Positions 44,287 through 54,540 of a stretch of DNA of 64,000 nucleotides are shown here, piece by piece. Positions within the stretch are counted from its first letter, which is position 1, and the number at the start of each line of letters is the position of its first letter. The stretch is from Clostridia bacterium (GTDB taxonomy: Bacteria > Bacillota > Clostridia > TANB77 > CAG-508): positions 93,758-157,757 of the forward strand of contig CAAGKK010000044.1 of the NCBI GenBank assembly GCA_900770385.1, written 5' to 3'. The notes beneath the pieces are model-generated. The model was not told where the DNA came from. It worked only from the letters and a program-made list of their open reading frames with translations, and ran no database searches. The position numbers and the translations under genes are program-made.

Positions 44287-44305
44287 GCATATAAGGAGAA
44301 AAAAC

Positions 44306-44998
44306 ATGAATACTTTTTTTATTATAATAAGTTGTTTAATAACTATAATTATTTTGAAATTAGGTTTAGATATAAAATATAAAGAAATGAAAAAGCTTAA
44401 TGATAGAGGAACAGAAGAAATAAGAAAAATTGCAAAAAAATTTCCCGATAGTAAAACTATGTGTGAACAATTATTAAAAAAGATGCAAATAAAAGATGTA
44501 AAAGTAAAGATAGATGACCAAAGCAATAATTGTTTATATACGGTTTTTAATAAAACTATTTTAATAGGAAAATTTAAAGAAGAATATATGAAACTTCAAA
44601 CTATAGCACATGAATGTATACATGCATCACAAAATAAGAAAATTTTGTGGGCTAATTTTATAATTTCTAATATATACAATATTTATTTTTTAGTGATTAT
44701 AATAATGGCATTATTTAATAAAATTAACCATTTTTCAGAAATAATATTTACTTTGATTTTACTTGGAACTGTTCAATATGTTATTAGAAATTATTTGGAA
44801 AATGAGGCTATGCAAAAAGCAAAATTTTTGGCCAAAGAATATATTGAAGAAAACAATATATGTACTTTAGAAGAAAAGAAAAGATTAATACAAGAATATG
44901 AAGCAGTAAATGAAATAGGAATACCTTTTATTAATTATATTACTATCCAAAATAATTTAATTAGAATAATAATATGTTCTATAATCTTTTTAATTTAG
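44306..44998 (+). CDS. membrane zinc metallopeptidase, YugP-like
   Basis: A 230-residue protein with an N-terminal membrane helix (about 2-20) and the zinc motif HECIH (HExxH) within TIAHECIHASQNKK near residue 105. Two hydrophobic segments follow (about 125-145, 152-165), then NYLENEAMQKAKFLAKEY, whose Glu may be the third zinc ligand, and a C-terminal hydrophobic end. The layout resembles the YugP neutral zinc peptidases, but is divergent. ATG 44306 follows AAGGAGAAAA; an upstream in-frame candidate at 44285 overlaps the hairpin. Confidence 0.78.
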   Translation: MNTFFIIISCLITIIILKLGLDIKYKEMKKLNDRGTEEIRKIAKKFPDSKTMCEQLLKKMQIKDVKVKIDDQSNNCLYTVFNKTILIGKFKEEYMKLQTIAHECIHASQNKKILWANFIISNIYNIYFLVIIIMALFNKINHFSEIIFTLILLGTVQYVIRNYLENEAMQKAKFLAKEYIEENNICTLEEKKRLIQEYEAVNEIGIPFINYITIQNNLIRIIICSIIFLI

Positions 44999-45046
44999 AA
45001 TAACAGTAATGGGCCTAAAGAAAACAAATAAAAAGGCTTAAAACCA

Positions 45047-45075
45047 TTGTAAAATATAAAGTTTTATTATAAAAT
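45047..45075 (+). promoter_or_regulatory. promoter of recJ-relA-hisS genes
   Basis: TTGTAA (45047-45052), 17-nt spacer, TAAAAT (45070-45075). Confidence 0.55.
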
Positions 45076-45107
45076 ATAAGGGAAATTGTTTATTTAGGAG
45101 AATTTAT

Positions 45108-46799
45108 ATGTATAAGAAATGGGTTTATAATAATGTAGACGAAAATGAAGTAAGAAAAATAAAAGAAAAATATCAAATTAGTGAATTATTGGCAACTATT
45201 TTAGTAGGAAGAAATATTGTAGAAGATTCAAAAATAAAAGTTTTTTTAGAGCCAACTAGAAAAGATTTTTATGATCCATTTTTATTGCCAGATATGGAAA
45301 AAGCAGTAGAACGATTAATAAAAGCAATAGATAATAATGAAAAATTAATAATATATGGCGATTATGATGTTGATGGAATTACAAGTATATCTGTTTTAAA
45401 AAAGTTTTTAGAAGATAGAGGATTAAAAGTAGGAACACATATACCAAACAGATTAGATGAAGGATATGGTTTAAACAAAGATGCAATAAATACAATATAT
45501 GAAGATGGATATAGATTAATGATAACAGTTGACTGTGGAATTTCAGGCATAGAAGAAGTTGAATATGCAAATTCATTAGGAATAGAAACTATTATAACAG
45601 ACCACCACGAACCATTGGATAATCTTCCAAATGCATTAGCAGTTATAGATCCAAAAATTAAAAATAGTAAATATCCATTTAACCAATTAGCTGGAGTAGG
45701 AGTTGTTTTTAAAGTTATTCAAGCTATAGGAATAAAATTAAATTTAGATGAAAAGGAATATTTAAAGTTTTTAGATTTAGTTTGTATTGGAACAATTTCA
45801 GATATTGTACCACTAGTAGATGAAAACAGAGTAATTGCAAAATTAGGATTAAAGTTAGTAGAGGTAACACAAGATATAGGATTAAAAACATTATTAACAA
45901 GTATAGGATATTCTAAAATTAATTCTATGAGTGTTTCTTTTGGAATTGCACCAAGGATTAATGCTTGCGGAAGAATGGGGCATGCTGATGAGGCACTAAA
46001 ATTATTCTTAACAAATAGCAAACAAGAAGCAGAAGTTCTAACTGAAAATTTAAATAATTATAATAAAACACGCCAAGAAATAGAAAAAAAGATATTTGAA
46101 GAAGCATTAGCTAAGATAGAAGAAGAAGATTTCTCAAATAAAGATGCAATAGTTATTGCTGGTGATAATTGGCACCATGGAGTAATTGGAATTGTTTCAT
46201 CAAAGATTACAGATATGTACTTTAAACCAAGTATATTAATATGTTTTGATGGAGAAAATGGAAAAGGTTCAGGAAGAAGTATTATTGGATTTGATTTACA
46301 TAAAGCTTTATGCGAAACAAGCCAATATTTGGAAAAATATGGTGGACATGAAATGGCGGTTGGTTTAAGCCTTTTGAAAAGTAATTTTGAAAGTTTTAAA
46401 GAAGCTTTTCAAAAGTATGCTGAAGAATCTAACATTAAAGATATAATACCAATTATTAATATAGATAAATTAATAACTGAAAAAGATTTAAATATAAAAG
46501 CAGTTAAGGAATTAGAAAAATTAGAGCCATTTGGAGAAGCAAATAAATGTCCATTAATAGCATATAAAAATTTAAAAATAGACTCAATTAGAGTTTTAAC
46601 AGAAGGAAAACACATGAAACTAACATTAAAGACAGAGAATAATAATATTATTACAGCAATGGGATTTAATATGGGATATAAAGCAGAAGAATTTTTGATT
46701 GGAGATAGAGTAGATATAGTAGGAGCATTAGAAATTAATTCTTTTAATGGAATGGAAAATATACAATTTAATTTAAAGGATATCATGAAATCAATATAA
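45108..46799 (+). CDS. recJ: single-strand DNA exonuclease RecJ
   Basis: A 563-residue 5'-3' exonuclease of repair and recombination. The DHH domain has IYGDYDVDGITS near 84, VDCGIS near 142 and DHHEP near 165. DHHA1 carries RINACGRMGHADEA near 287 and GSGRS near 388. The C-terminal OB-like end is present. It is shorter than Bacillus RecJ but complete. TTAGGAG precedes the ATG. relA follows 22 nt after the stop. Confidence 0.95.
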   Translation: MYKKWVYNNVDENEVRKIKEKYQISELLATILVGRNIVEDSKIKVFLEPTRKDFYDPFLLPDMEKAVERLIKAIDNNEKLIIYGDYDVDGITSISVLKKFLEDRGLKVGTHIPNRLDEGYGLNKDAINTIYEDGYRLMITVDCGISGIEEVEYANSLGIETIITDHHEPLDNLPNALAVIDPKIKNSKYPFNQLAGVGVVFKVIQAIGIKLNLDEKEYLKFLDLVCIGTISDIVPLVDENRVIAKLGLKLVEVTQDIGLKTLLTSIGYSKINSMSVSFGIAPRINACGRMGHADEALKLFLTNSKQEAEVLTENLNNYNKTRQEIEKKIFEEALAKIEEEDFSNKDAIVIAGDNWHHGVIGIVSSKITDMYFKPSILICFDGENGKGSGRSIIGFDLHKALCETSQYLEKYGGHEMAVGLSLLKSNFESFKEAFQKYAEESNIKDIIPIINIDKLITEKDLNIKAVKELEKLEPFGEANKCPLIAYKNLKIDSIRVLTEGKHMKLTLKTENNNIITAMGFNMGYKAEEFLIGDRVDIVGALEINSFNGMENIQFNLKDIMKSI

Positions 46800-46821
46800 G
46801 AATATAAGGGGATGATTATAT

Positions 46822-49023
46822 ATGTCAGAAGTAAAGGATGTTACAATTGATGATATTATAGGCGAACTAAAAAAATATCATAAAAAAGCAAATATAAAAT
46901 TAGTACTAAAAGCATATCATTATGCAGATGACAAGCATAAAGGACAAGTTAGAAAATCAGGAGAAGCATATATAATTCATCCATTAAATGTAGCTTATAT
47001 ACTAGCAACAATAGAATTAGATGAAAATACAATTTGTGCTGCATTGCTTCATGATGTAGTAGAAGATACAGAAGCTACACAACAAGATATAATAAATGAA
47101 TTTGGACAAGAAATAGCAGATATGGTAGATGGAGTTACCAAATTAAAGAGACTGCAACAGCATACAACAGTTCAAGAACAACAAGTAGAAGACTATAGAA
47201 AAATGTTCTTAGCAATGGGAAAAGACATAAGAGTTATTCTGATAAAACTAGCAGACAGACTTCATAATATGAGAACATTAAAACATTTAAAAAGAGATAG
47301 ACAAATTGCAATATCAAAAGAAACTATGGACTTATATGCACCACTTGCTAATAGATTAGGTATGTATTCTTTAAAATGGGAATTAGAAGATTTAGCTTTT
47401 AAATATTTATATCCAGAAGATTATAGAGAAATAGTAGAAGGCTTAGATAAAAAAAGAGACGAAAGACTAATATTTATAGAAAAAATCATGGAAAAAATTT
47501 GTATAGAATTAAAAAGGCAACATATTGATGCAGAGGTTACAGGAAGAGCAAAGCATTTATACAGTATATATAGAAAAATGAAAAGAGACAATAAGACACT
47601 TGATCAGATATATGACTTATTTGCACTTAGAATTTTAGTAAACTCAGTAAAAGATTGTTATGCTGCTTTAGGAATAGTGCATGAATTATATAATCCAATG
47701 CCAGGTAGATTTAAGGATTATATATCAGTACCAAAATCTAACATGTATCAATCATTACATACTACATTAATAGGACCAAAAGGAACACCTTTTGAAGTAC
47801 AAATTCGTACATGGGATATGCATAGAATTGCAGAATTTGGTATTGCTGCACATTGGGCATATAAAGAAGCCAATTATAAAGGTAAAAAATCAGTAGTAAC
47901 TGTACAAGAAGATAAATTGTCATGGCTTAGAGAAACATTAGAATGGCAAAAAGACATGCAAGATCCAGAAGAATTCTTAAATACTTTAAAAACAGAATTA
48001 TTCGAAGATGAAGTATATGTCTTTACACCAAAAGGAGATATAAAAGTATTACCAAAGGGTGCTACACCAATAGACTTTGCATATATAATTCATGAACAAG
48101 TTGGAAATAGAATGACAGGCTGTAAAGTCAATAGTAAAATGGTGCCAATAGTAACTAAACTGAAAAATGGCGATATAGTAGATATTATAACTTCAGATAA
48201 TAGTAAAGGACCAAGCAGAGATTGGCTAAAATATATTAAAAGCTCAACAGCCAAAACAAGAATTCAGCAATGGTTTAAAAAGGCAGAAAGAGAAGATAAT
48301 ATTGTTAAAGGAAAAGACTTATTAGATAAAGAAATAAAAAGAATTGGAATGAGCCAAACAGAGCTTTATAAACAAGAATATGTAAATGCAGCTCTTTCTA
48401 GATACAAATACAATAGTACAGATGATATGTATGCTGCAGTTGGATTTGGAGCTATAACTTCTTCAAAAATAATATCTAGAATGCTAGAAGAATACAGAAA
48501 AGAACATAAAGATGTAAACATAGAGGAAAAAATAGAGGAATTATCTAAAACAAAAAAAATTAATAAAAATGTTTCAGATAGTGGAGTTATAGTAAAAGGA
48601 ATAGATAATTGTTTAGTAAAACTTTCTAAATGTTGTAATCCAGTACCAGGTGATAATATTATTGGTTATATAACCAAAGGAAGAGGAGTTTCTGTACATA
48701 GAACTGATTGTGTAAATGTAAAAGAATTACTAGCAGAAGAAGACAGAATAATAGATGTAGAATGGTATAATCAAAAACAACAAACAGCATATACTGTAGA
48801 TATAGAAATATATGCTAACGATAGAGATGGATTATTAGCAGATGTTATAAAAGAATTATCAGCTTTAAAAACAAAAATCATGGGTGTTAATGCAAGAGCA
48901 AACAAAGAAAAAATAGGAATTATAGATTTAACAATAGAAGTAGAAAATATAGAAGAATTAAATAAAATACTAAAAACATTAAGAAAAATTGATAGCGTTT
49001 ACGAAGTTAAGCGTAAAAAATAA
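46822..49023 (+). CDS. relA: bifunctional (p)ppGpp synthetase/hydrolase (Rel)
   Basis: A 733-residue stringent-response enzyme. The N-terminal HD hydrolase domain has SGEAYIIHPLNVA near 51 and LLHDVVEDTE near 74, so hydrolase residues are intact. The synthetase domain has GRAKHLYSIYRKMKRDNK near 240 and the substrate loop. The TGS domain follows at about 392-455 (VFTPKGDIKVLPKGATPIDFAY by key residues), then a zinc-finger/CC region (CCNPVPGDNI) and the ACT domain at the C-terminus. AAGGGGATG precedes the ATG. It follows recJ, as in many Clostridia. Confidence 0.96.
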   Translation: MSEVKDVTIDDIIGELKKYHKKANIKLVLKAYHYADDKHKGQVRKSGEAYIIHPLNVAYILATIELDENTICAALLHDVVEDTEATQQDIINEFGQEIADMVDGVTKLKRLQQHTTVQEQQVEDYRKMFLAMGKDIRVILIKLADRLHNMRTLKHLKRDRQIAISKETMDLYAPLANRLGMYSLKWELEDLAFKYLYPEDYREIVEGLDKKRDERLIFIEKIMEKICIELKRQHIDAEVTGRAKHLYSIYRKMKRDNKTLDQIYDLFALRILVNSVKDCYAALGIVHELYNPMPGRFKDYISVPKSNMYQSLHTTLIGPKGTPFEVQIRTWDMHRIAEFGIAAHWAYKEANYKGKKSVVTVQEDKLSWLRETLEWQKDMQDPEEFLNTLKTELFEDEVYVFTPKGDIKVLPKGATPIDFAYIIHEQVGNRMTGCKVNSKMVPIVTKLKNGDIVDIITSDNSKGPSRDWLKYIKSSTAKTRIQQWFKKAEREDNIVKGKDLLDKEIKRIGMSQTELYKQEYVNAALSRYKYNSTDDMYAAVGFGAITSSKIISRMLEEYRKEHKDVNIEEKIEELSKTKKINKNVSDSGVIVKGIDNCLVKLSKCCNPVPGDNIIGYITKGRGVSVHRTDCVNVKELLAEEDRIIDVEWYNQKQQTAYTVDIEIYANDRDGLLADVIKELSALKTKIMGVNARANKEKIGIIDLTIEVENIEELNKILKTLRKIDSVYEVKRKK

Positions 49024-49061
49024 TTAAACAATATGTAAATACAAAAGGAGAGAATATACAA

Positions 49062-49709
49062 ATGATTTTAAAAAGATTAAAACTATATACAGGTTTTGCT
49101 GAACCAACAAATTGTTATATAGTTCAAGATGAAAAAAGTAAAGAAACAATTGTAATAGATCCAGGAGCAGAACCAGAAAAAATTATAGACATGTTAAATA
49201 TACTAGAGGCAAAATTAAAGTATATATATTTAACTCACTGTCATGCGGATCATATTGGAGCAGTTTCGAAACTTCATGAAACTAAAGGCGGAAAAATATT
49301 AATACATAGATATGAAGCAGATAATTTACATAATAATAATGTTAATTTAGCAAATTATGTTTGCGATAAAGAAATTTTATTAGAAGCAGATTCTAGAATA
49401 GACGATAATGATTTAATTCATATAGGAAAAATAGAATTTAGAGTAATTCATACTCCAGGGCATACAATAGGATCAACAAGTTTATACTGTGCAGAAGAAA
49501 AAATGCTTTTTTCAGGAGATACATTATTTAGAGGAACATGGGGAAGAACAGACCTTCCTACATCTGATTTTGAAAGTATAATAAAAAGCATAACAAATAA
49601 ATTATTAGTATTACCAGAAGATACAATTGTTTATCCAGGACATGGAAAATCTACTATGATTAAAGAAGAAAAACCAATATATTTGGAATTAAAACCAAGA
49701 CTAGACTGA
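49062..49709 (+). CDS. MBL-fold metallo-hydrolase (glyoxalase II-like)
   Basis: A 215-residue metallo-beta-lactamase-fold enzyme with the metal site THCHADHIGA near 66, HTPGHTIGS near 131, SGDTLF near 150 and a C-terminal PGHG. The compact size and RGTWGRTDL are typical of YqgX-like hydroxyacylglutathione hydrolase relatives. The substrate is not determined by sequence. AAAGGAGAG precedes the ATG. It stands in the conserved relA-MBL-hisS order of Clostridia. Confidence 0.92.
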   Translation: MILKRLKLYTGFAEPTNCYIVQDEKSKETIVIDPGAEPEKIIDMLNILEAKLKYIYLTHCHADHIGAVSKLHETKGGKILIHRYEADNLHNNNVNLANYVCDKEILLEADSRIDDNDLIHIGKIEFRVIHTPGHTIGSTSLYCAEEKMLFSGDTLFRGTWGRTDLPTSDFESIIKSITNKLLVLPEDTIVYPGHGKSTMIKEEKPIYLELKPRLD

Positions 49710-49733
49710 TAAAAATAAAGGAGTGAGATAATA

Positions 49734-50978
49734 ATGATACAAAAACCAAAAGGAACAAAAGATATATTGCCAGAAGAAGCAATAAGATGGCAATATATAG
49801 AAGAAATTGCAGAAGATACTTTTGAAAACTATGGATTTAAAGAAATAAGAGTACCAACTTTTGAATATACTGAATTATTTGAAAGAGGAGTTGGAGATAC
49901 AACAGATGTTGTACAAAAAGAAATGTATACATTTGAAGATAAAGGCGGAAGAAGTATAACATTAAGACCAGAAGGAACAGCAGGAGTAATAAGATCATAT
50001 ATAGAAAATGGACTTGGATCAAAACCATCACCATTTAAAGTATGGTATAAAATGCCAATGTTTAGATATGAAAATGTACAAAAAGGAAGATATAGAGAAT
50101 TTAACCAAATAGGATGCGAAGTGGTAGGAAGTAATTCTTATTTAGCAGATGTAGAAACAATACAAATGGCATATGAATTTCTGCAAAACTTAAATATAAA
50201 AGATATAATTTTAAATATAAACTCAATAGGATGTCCTAAATGTAGAGCAGAATATCAGAAAGCATTAAAAGAATTTATAGGAAATAATATAAAAGAATAT
50301 TGTGATGTGTGTAAATCTAGATTTGAAAAAAATCCGATGAGAATACTTGACTGTAAAGAGAAAAAGTGTAAAGAATTAAATCAAGGAGCGCCAATAATAT
50401 TAGATTATTTATGCGAAGAATGTAAAGAACACTTTGAAAATGTAAAAAAATTGTTAAAAGATATAAATATAGAATACAAAGTAGATCCAAGTATAGTAAG
50501 AGGGTTAGATTACTATACAAAAACTGTATTTGAATTTGTTTCTAAGGTTGATGGACTAACAGTACTAGCAGGAGGAAGATATGATGGATTAGTAAAAGAA
50601 CTTGGTGGAGTTGATACTCCAGCAGTTGGTTTTGCATCAGGAGAGGAAAGACTTTTATCCCTAATAGAGAATAAAAAAATAAATGAATTTAATACAGAAC
50701 TATATATAGTAGCTATGGGAAAAGAAGAAATTACAAAAGCATTAGAATTAGCAAGAGAATTAAGAAAATATTTAGTAGTAGAAACTGACATATGTTCACG
50801 AAGCTTTAATGCACAATTAAAATATGCTAATAAAATAAGTGCAGAAAATTTATTAGTAATTGGTGAAAATGAATTAAACACCAATACAGCTAAAATAAAA
50901 AATATGGCTTCAGGAAAAGAATATAATGTAGAGCTAAATACAGATTCAATATATGAAGAAATAATAAAGAACTTTTAA
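49734..50978 (+). CDS. hisS: histidyl-tRNA synthetase
   Basis: A 414-residue class II synthetase. It has the start KPKGTKDILPEE, motif 2 at LRPEGTAGVIRSYIEN near 82, the histidine-A motif RGLDYYTKTVFEF near 258 and GGRYDGL near 280. An insertion with CPKCRAEY and a CDVC / CKEKKC / CEEC cysteine set occurs at about 165-222, as in many Firmicute HisRS. The anticodon domain is short but present. AAGGAGTGA precedes the ATG. Confidence 0.97.
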   Translation: MIQKPKGTKDILPEEAIRWQYIEEIAEDTFENYGFKEIRVPTFEYTELFERGVGDTTDVVQKEMYTFEDKGGRSITLRPEGTAGVIRSYIENGLGSKPSPFKVWYKMPMFRYENVQKGRYREFNQIGCEVVGSNSYLADVETIQMAYEFLQNLNIKDIILNINSIGCPKCRAEYQKALKEFIGNNIKEYCDVCKSRFEKNPMRILDCKEKKCKELNQGAPIILDYLCEECKEHFENVKKLLKDINIEYKVDPSIVRGLDYYTKTVFEFVSKVDGLTVLAGGRYDGLVKELGGVDTPAVGFASGEERLLSLIENKKINEFNTELYIVAMGKEEITKALELARELRKYLVVETDICSRSFNAQLKYANKISAENLLVIGENELNTNTAKIKNMASGKEYNVELNTDSIYEEIIKNF

Positions 50979-51040
50979 GTATAATTTCAAATTTGCTTAA
51001 TATATATAATATAAGAATATATTAGACAAAGGAGAAAATT

Positions 51041-52141
51041 ATGATAGCAACTATTAGATTCAAAGATATACTAAAATATCTAGTTATAACAACAATATTA
51101 ATAGGAATATTTGTTTTTATAGCTAGATTTTTTTTGGCAAATAAAAAATTAAAAGTAGAAAAAAAGGAAAAGCAATACAATTTTTTATCATGCTTAAATA
51201 TAGCGATGCCAATAACTAAGACTATTGAAAATAACAAAGTTATAGTTGCTGATAATAAAGAAAATAAAAGAAATTCAAAAACTACTTCTAGAAGCGGATT
51301 AATAAGAATTTTAGATATGGAGTTATTAGAAATAGAAGAAAAAGAAGATGAAATAGAGCAAACAAAAGAAAATGTAGAAGAGAAAAATGAAAAAAAAGAA
51401 AAAACAGAAATAAAGGACACATATACTAATCAATACAAAAGTGTTAAAGTGAAAAATTTAACAGAAAATATAAAACTAACAGAAAGTATATTAAAACCAG
51501 ATTATAATGTAAGTAATAAAAAAGATATAATTATTTATCATACTCATACATGTGAGAGCTACACTCCTACTGAAAATAATACATATAAGGCAACAGGAAA
51601 TTATAGAACAACAGATTTAAAATATTCTGTTGTAAAAGTAGGAGATGAACTAGAAAATGAATTAAAATCAAGAGGATTTAAAGTAACTCATGATAATACA
51701 AAACATGATTATCCAGCGTATACAGGTTCTTATTCTAGATCTTTAGAAACTTTAGAAAAAATATTAGAAAATCAAAAAAGTACACAAATAATATTTGATG
51801 TTCATAGAGACGCTGTAGGAAGTAATGGAACATATGGACCTACTGTGGAAATAAATGGAGAAAAAGTAGCACAGCTAATGTTTGTAATAGGAACAAATGA
51901 TGGGGGAGGAAAACATCCTAATTGGAAAAATAATTTGAAATTTGCAGTAAAAGTGCAAGAAAAAGCTAATGAAATGTATCCCGGATTATTTAGAGCAATA
52001 AACTTAAGAAGCGCAACATTTAATCAAAGGGTAGGAGAAGCGGCATCAATAATAGAAGTCGGAGCTACAGGAAACACATTAGAAGAAGCAGAAGCAAGCA
52101 TGAAATATTTAGCGGAAGTATTAGAAGAAGTTCTAAAATGA
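51041..52141 (+). CDS. spoIIP: stage II sporulation protein P
   Basis: A 366-residue peptidoglycan amidase/endopeptidase of the engulfment complex SpoIIDMP. It has an N-terminal membrane anchor (about 13-33), a Glu/Lys-rich linker (about 85-130), and the catalytic amidase domain (about 160-360). That domain has YHTHTCESY, FDVHRDAVGS, the NDGGGKHPNW loop and EVGATGNTLEEAEAS, with conserved His and Glu residues. AAGGAG precedes the ATG; the stop is TGA. Its partner spoIIM is at 33312; spoIID is not in this window. Confidence 0.94.
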   Translation: MIATIRFKDILKYLVITTILIGIFVFIARFFLANKKLKVEKKEKQYNFLSCLNIAMPITKTIENNKVIVADNKENKRNSKTTSRSGLIRILDMELLEIEEKEDEIEQTKENVEEKNEKKEKTEIKDTYTNQYKSVKVKNLTENIKLTESILKPDYNVSNKKDIIIYHTHTCESYTPTENNTYKATGNYRTTDLKYSVVKVGDELENELKSRGFKVTHDNTKHDYPAYTGSYSRSLETLEKILENQKSTQIIFDVHRDAVGSNGTYGPTVEINGEKVAQLMFVIGTNDGGGKHPNWKNNLKFAVKVQEKANEMYPGLFRAINLRSATFNQRVGEAASIIEVGATGNTLEEAEASMKYLAEVLEEVLK

Positions 52142-52161
52142 ATAAAAAGTTTAGAATAATA

Positions 52162-52189
52162 AGGGCGAACGATTATGTTTGCTCTTTTC
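52162..52189 (+). terminator. terminator after spoIIP
   Basis: AGGGCGAAC / GTTTGCTCT with two G-U pairs and loop GATTAT, then TTTCG. Confidence 0.75.
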
Positions 52190-52202
52190 GTAAGAAAAAC
52201 TA

Positions 52203-52230
52203 TTGACAAACACATATTTTGTTATATAAT
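52203..52230 (+). promoter_or_regulatory. promoter of recN
   Basis: TTGACA (52203-52208), 16-nt spacer, TATAAT (52225-52230). Confidence 0.75.
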
Positions 52231-52266
52231 AATAAACGAACAAAAGTTTGAAAAAAGGAGTATGTT

Positions 52267-53889
52267 ATGATTAGCACATTACATATAAAAAATGTTGGAA
52301 TTATAGATGATTTAAGTATTGATTTAAATAATGGATTAAACATATTAACAGGTGAAACTGGAGCAGGAAAAACTTTAATAATAGATTCTTTAGGAATTAT
52401 ATCAGGGGAAAGATTTTCAAAAGAAATGATTAGAAATGGAGAAGATTTTTCTTATGTCGAGGCATGCTTATTCTTGCCAAATAATAAAAATTCAATAGAT
52501 GGCAATATTATTGTCTCTAGAGAAATATATTCAAATGGAAGAAACATGTGTAAAATTAATGGCAGGATGGTTACAGTAAATGAATTGAAAGAATTTATGC
52601 AAAATATCTTAGATATTCATGGGCAACATGACAATCAGTATCTATTAAATTCTGCAACACATATTCAATATTTAGATAGCTTTGCAAATGGAAATATAAC
52701 AAAATATAAAGAAGACTATATTGTATTATATAATGAATATTTAAAAATAAAACAAGAATTAAAAAATAATTTTGGAGACGAAAAAGAAAAACAAAGAAAA
52801 CTAGATTTACTAAAATATCAATTTAACGAAATAGATAAAGCAAATTTAAAACCAGAAGAAGATATAGAATTAGAAAATAAAAGAGAAGTTATACTAAATT
52901 CAGAAAAAATAAATCAAAATCTTAGTATTGCAGATATGGAAATTTCTGAAAAAGCAATAGATTCTATAAATAATGCAATAAGAGCATTAGAAAAAATAGA
53001 AACAATAGACGATAAATATTCAAAACAATTAAATATTATTAAAAGTATATATTATGATATACAAGAAATAGGAAGAGATATAACAAATTTAAGAGAAGAG
53101 TCTTATTTCGATGAAGAACAAAGGCAAGAAATTGAAACAAGATTAGATATTATATTTTCATTAAAACGAAAATATGGAAATACAATAGAAGAAATACTAA
53201 ATTATAAAGATGAGATAGAGCAAGAGATTACAAGAATAGAAAATATTGAAGAGGTTAATAACCAATTAAAAATCAAACTTCAAAATACTAAAAATAAAAT
53301 GACAGATTTAGCAAATAAAATGACACAAATAAGAAAAGAATATTCAGTCAAATTAGAAAACGAAGTAAATAATGAATTTATTGATTTGGAAATGAATAAT
53401 GCTAAATTACATATAAAAATAGAAACAAATCAAATAGGAAATTTTAATAAAGATGGACTAGATAAAGTTGAATTTTTAATACAAACCAATATAGGAGAAG
53501 AAGCAAAACCACTTATAAAAATAGCATCTGGGGGAGAAATATCAAGAATAATGTTAGCAATAAAAAATGTTTTATCAAATGTTGACATTATACCGGTACT
53601 TATATTTGATGAGATAGATACAGGAATTAGTGGAATTGCAGCAAAAAGTGTAGGAGAAAAATTAAAATTAATATCAAAAAAACATCAGGTATTATGTGTA
53701 ACGCATTTAGCAAGCATTGCAGCTAAAGGGGATTATAATTATTATATAAGTAAAAATGTAATTAATAATAAGACTGTTACTAATGTTAAACAATTAAATG
53801 AAGATGAAACAATAAAAGAAATAGCAAGAATTGCAAGTGGAGAAATAACAGAAATTTCTTTAAAACATGCAAAAGAATTAAGAAAATAA
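52267..53889 (+). CDS. recN: DNA repair protein RecN
   Basis: A 540-residue SMC-like protein acting at DNA double-strand breaks. Walker A GETGAGKTLI is at about 31-40, DIHGQHDNQYLL near 117, and two coiled-coil arms run over about 150-380. The signature KIASGGEISRIMLAIK lies near 417, Walker B LIFDEIDTGISG near 445, and the D-loop/switch VTHLASIAA near 478. AAGGAGTATGTT precedes the ATG. A consensus promoter for the next gene begins 2 nt after the stop. Confidence 0.96.
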   Translation: MISTLHIKNVGIIDDLSIDLNNGLNILTGETGAGKTLIIDSLGIISGERFSKEMIRNGEDFSYVEACLFLPNNKNSIDGNIIVSREIYSNGRNMCKINGRMVTVNELKEFMQNILDIHGQHDNQYLLNSATHIQYLDSFANGNITKYKEDYIVLYNEYLKIKQELKNNFGDEKEKQRKLDLLKYQFNEIDKANLKPEEDIELENKREVILNSEKINQNLSIADMEISEKAIDSINNAIRALEKIETIDDKYSKQLNIIKSIYYDIQEIGRDITNLREESYFDEEQRQEIETRLDIIFSLKRKYGNTIEEILNYKDEIEQEITRIENIEEVNNQLKIKLQNTKNKMTDLANKMTQIRKEYSVKLENEVNNEFIDLEMNNAKLHIKIETNQIGNFNKDGLDKVEFLIQTNIGEEAKPLIKIASGGEISRIMLAIKNVLSNVDIIPVLIFDEIDTGISGIAAKSVGEKLKLISKKHQVLCVTHLASIAAKGDYNYYISKNVINNKTVTNVKQLNEDETIKEIARIASGEITEISLKHAKELRK

Positions 53890-53891
53890 AG

Positions 53892-53920
53892 TTGACATAA
53901 CCACGATAGCGATATATAAT
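53892..53920 (+). promoter_or_regulatory. consensus promoter of the YhhN-like gene
   Basis: Exact TTGACA (53892-53897), 17-nt spacer and exact TATAAT (53915-53920), the best promoter in the window. Confidence 0.85.
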
Positions 53921-53954
53921 ATATATGCAAATTTATTGCAAAGGAGGTGTTTGT

Positions 53955-54518
53955 GTGAAAGAGCGGTTTATAAAAAATACTGAAGGAGCAATAAAGCTTT
54001 CTTTGACTACTTTACTGCTGATTTATTCTCTGGTAATCGCTATTGTGACTAAAAATTTGCTAATTTTTTTGGCAATGCTTTTATCTACAATAGGTGATAT
54101 TTTTATAATGACGAGCAGAGGATGTCTAAAAGTAATAGAAGGAGAAGAAAATAAGCAATTTGAAAATGGTGTTGTAGCATTTGGTATGTCACATTTGTTA
54201 TACATTGCTACATTAGAAACTGAATTTTCTATGAAGCTGTTTTGGTGTGCAGTTCCAGTAGTAGTAATATTAGTATGCCTAAGATTTATTTCAAATTATG
54301 AATTGCAACTTATGGCAACATATGCTGTAATTCTTTTGATGAATTTTGCTAATAGTATAGACTACAGTTGGGTTGCTGCTGTTGGAGTGGGGCTTTTTAT
54401 TGTATCTGATGGTATTTTGGCTATCTGTGAGAAACGGAATCCTAAATGGCAGATTGCAATATGGGCAACTTATGTTCCAGCGCAAATATTGCTTATTACT
54501 TCAACTATTTTAAAGTAA
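53955..54518 (+). CDS. YhhN family protein (lysoplasmalogenase-like), atypical composition
   Basis: A 187-residue polytopic protein with about eight hydrophobic segments. The pattern STIGDIFIM ... FENGVVAFGMSHLLYIATL ... FIVSDGILA matches the YhhN/TMEM86 family, some members of which hydrolyse lysoplasmalogens. The start is GTG 53955, 5 nt after AAGGAGGTG. Codon use differs from the neighbours: frequent CTG, GTG, GGT and two CGG arginine codons (rare or absent elsewhere). This suggests recent transfer. It is monocistronic, with its own consensus promoter and terminator. Confidence 0.8.
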   Translation: MKERFIKNTEGAIKLSLTTLLLIYSLVIAIVTKNLLIFLAMLLSTIGDIFIMTSRGCLKVIEGEENKQFENGVVAFGMSHLLYIATLETEFSMKLFWCAVPVVVILVCLRFISNYELQLMATYAVILLMNFANSIDYSWVAAVGVGLFIVSDGILAICEKRNPKWQIAIWATYVPAQILLITSTILK

Positions 54519-54540
54519 CTGATTAATTAGCACAAACTGA

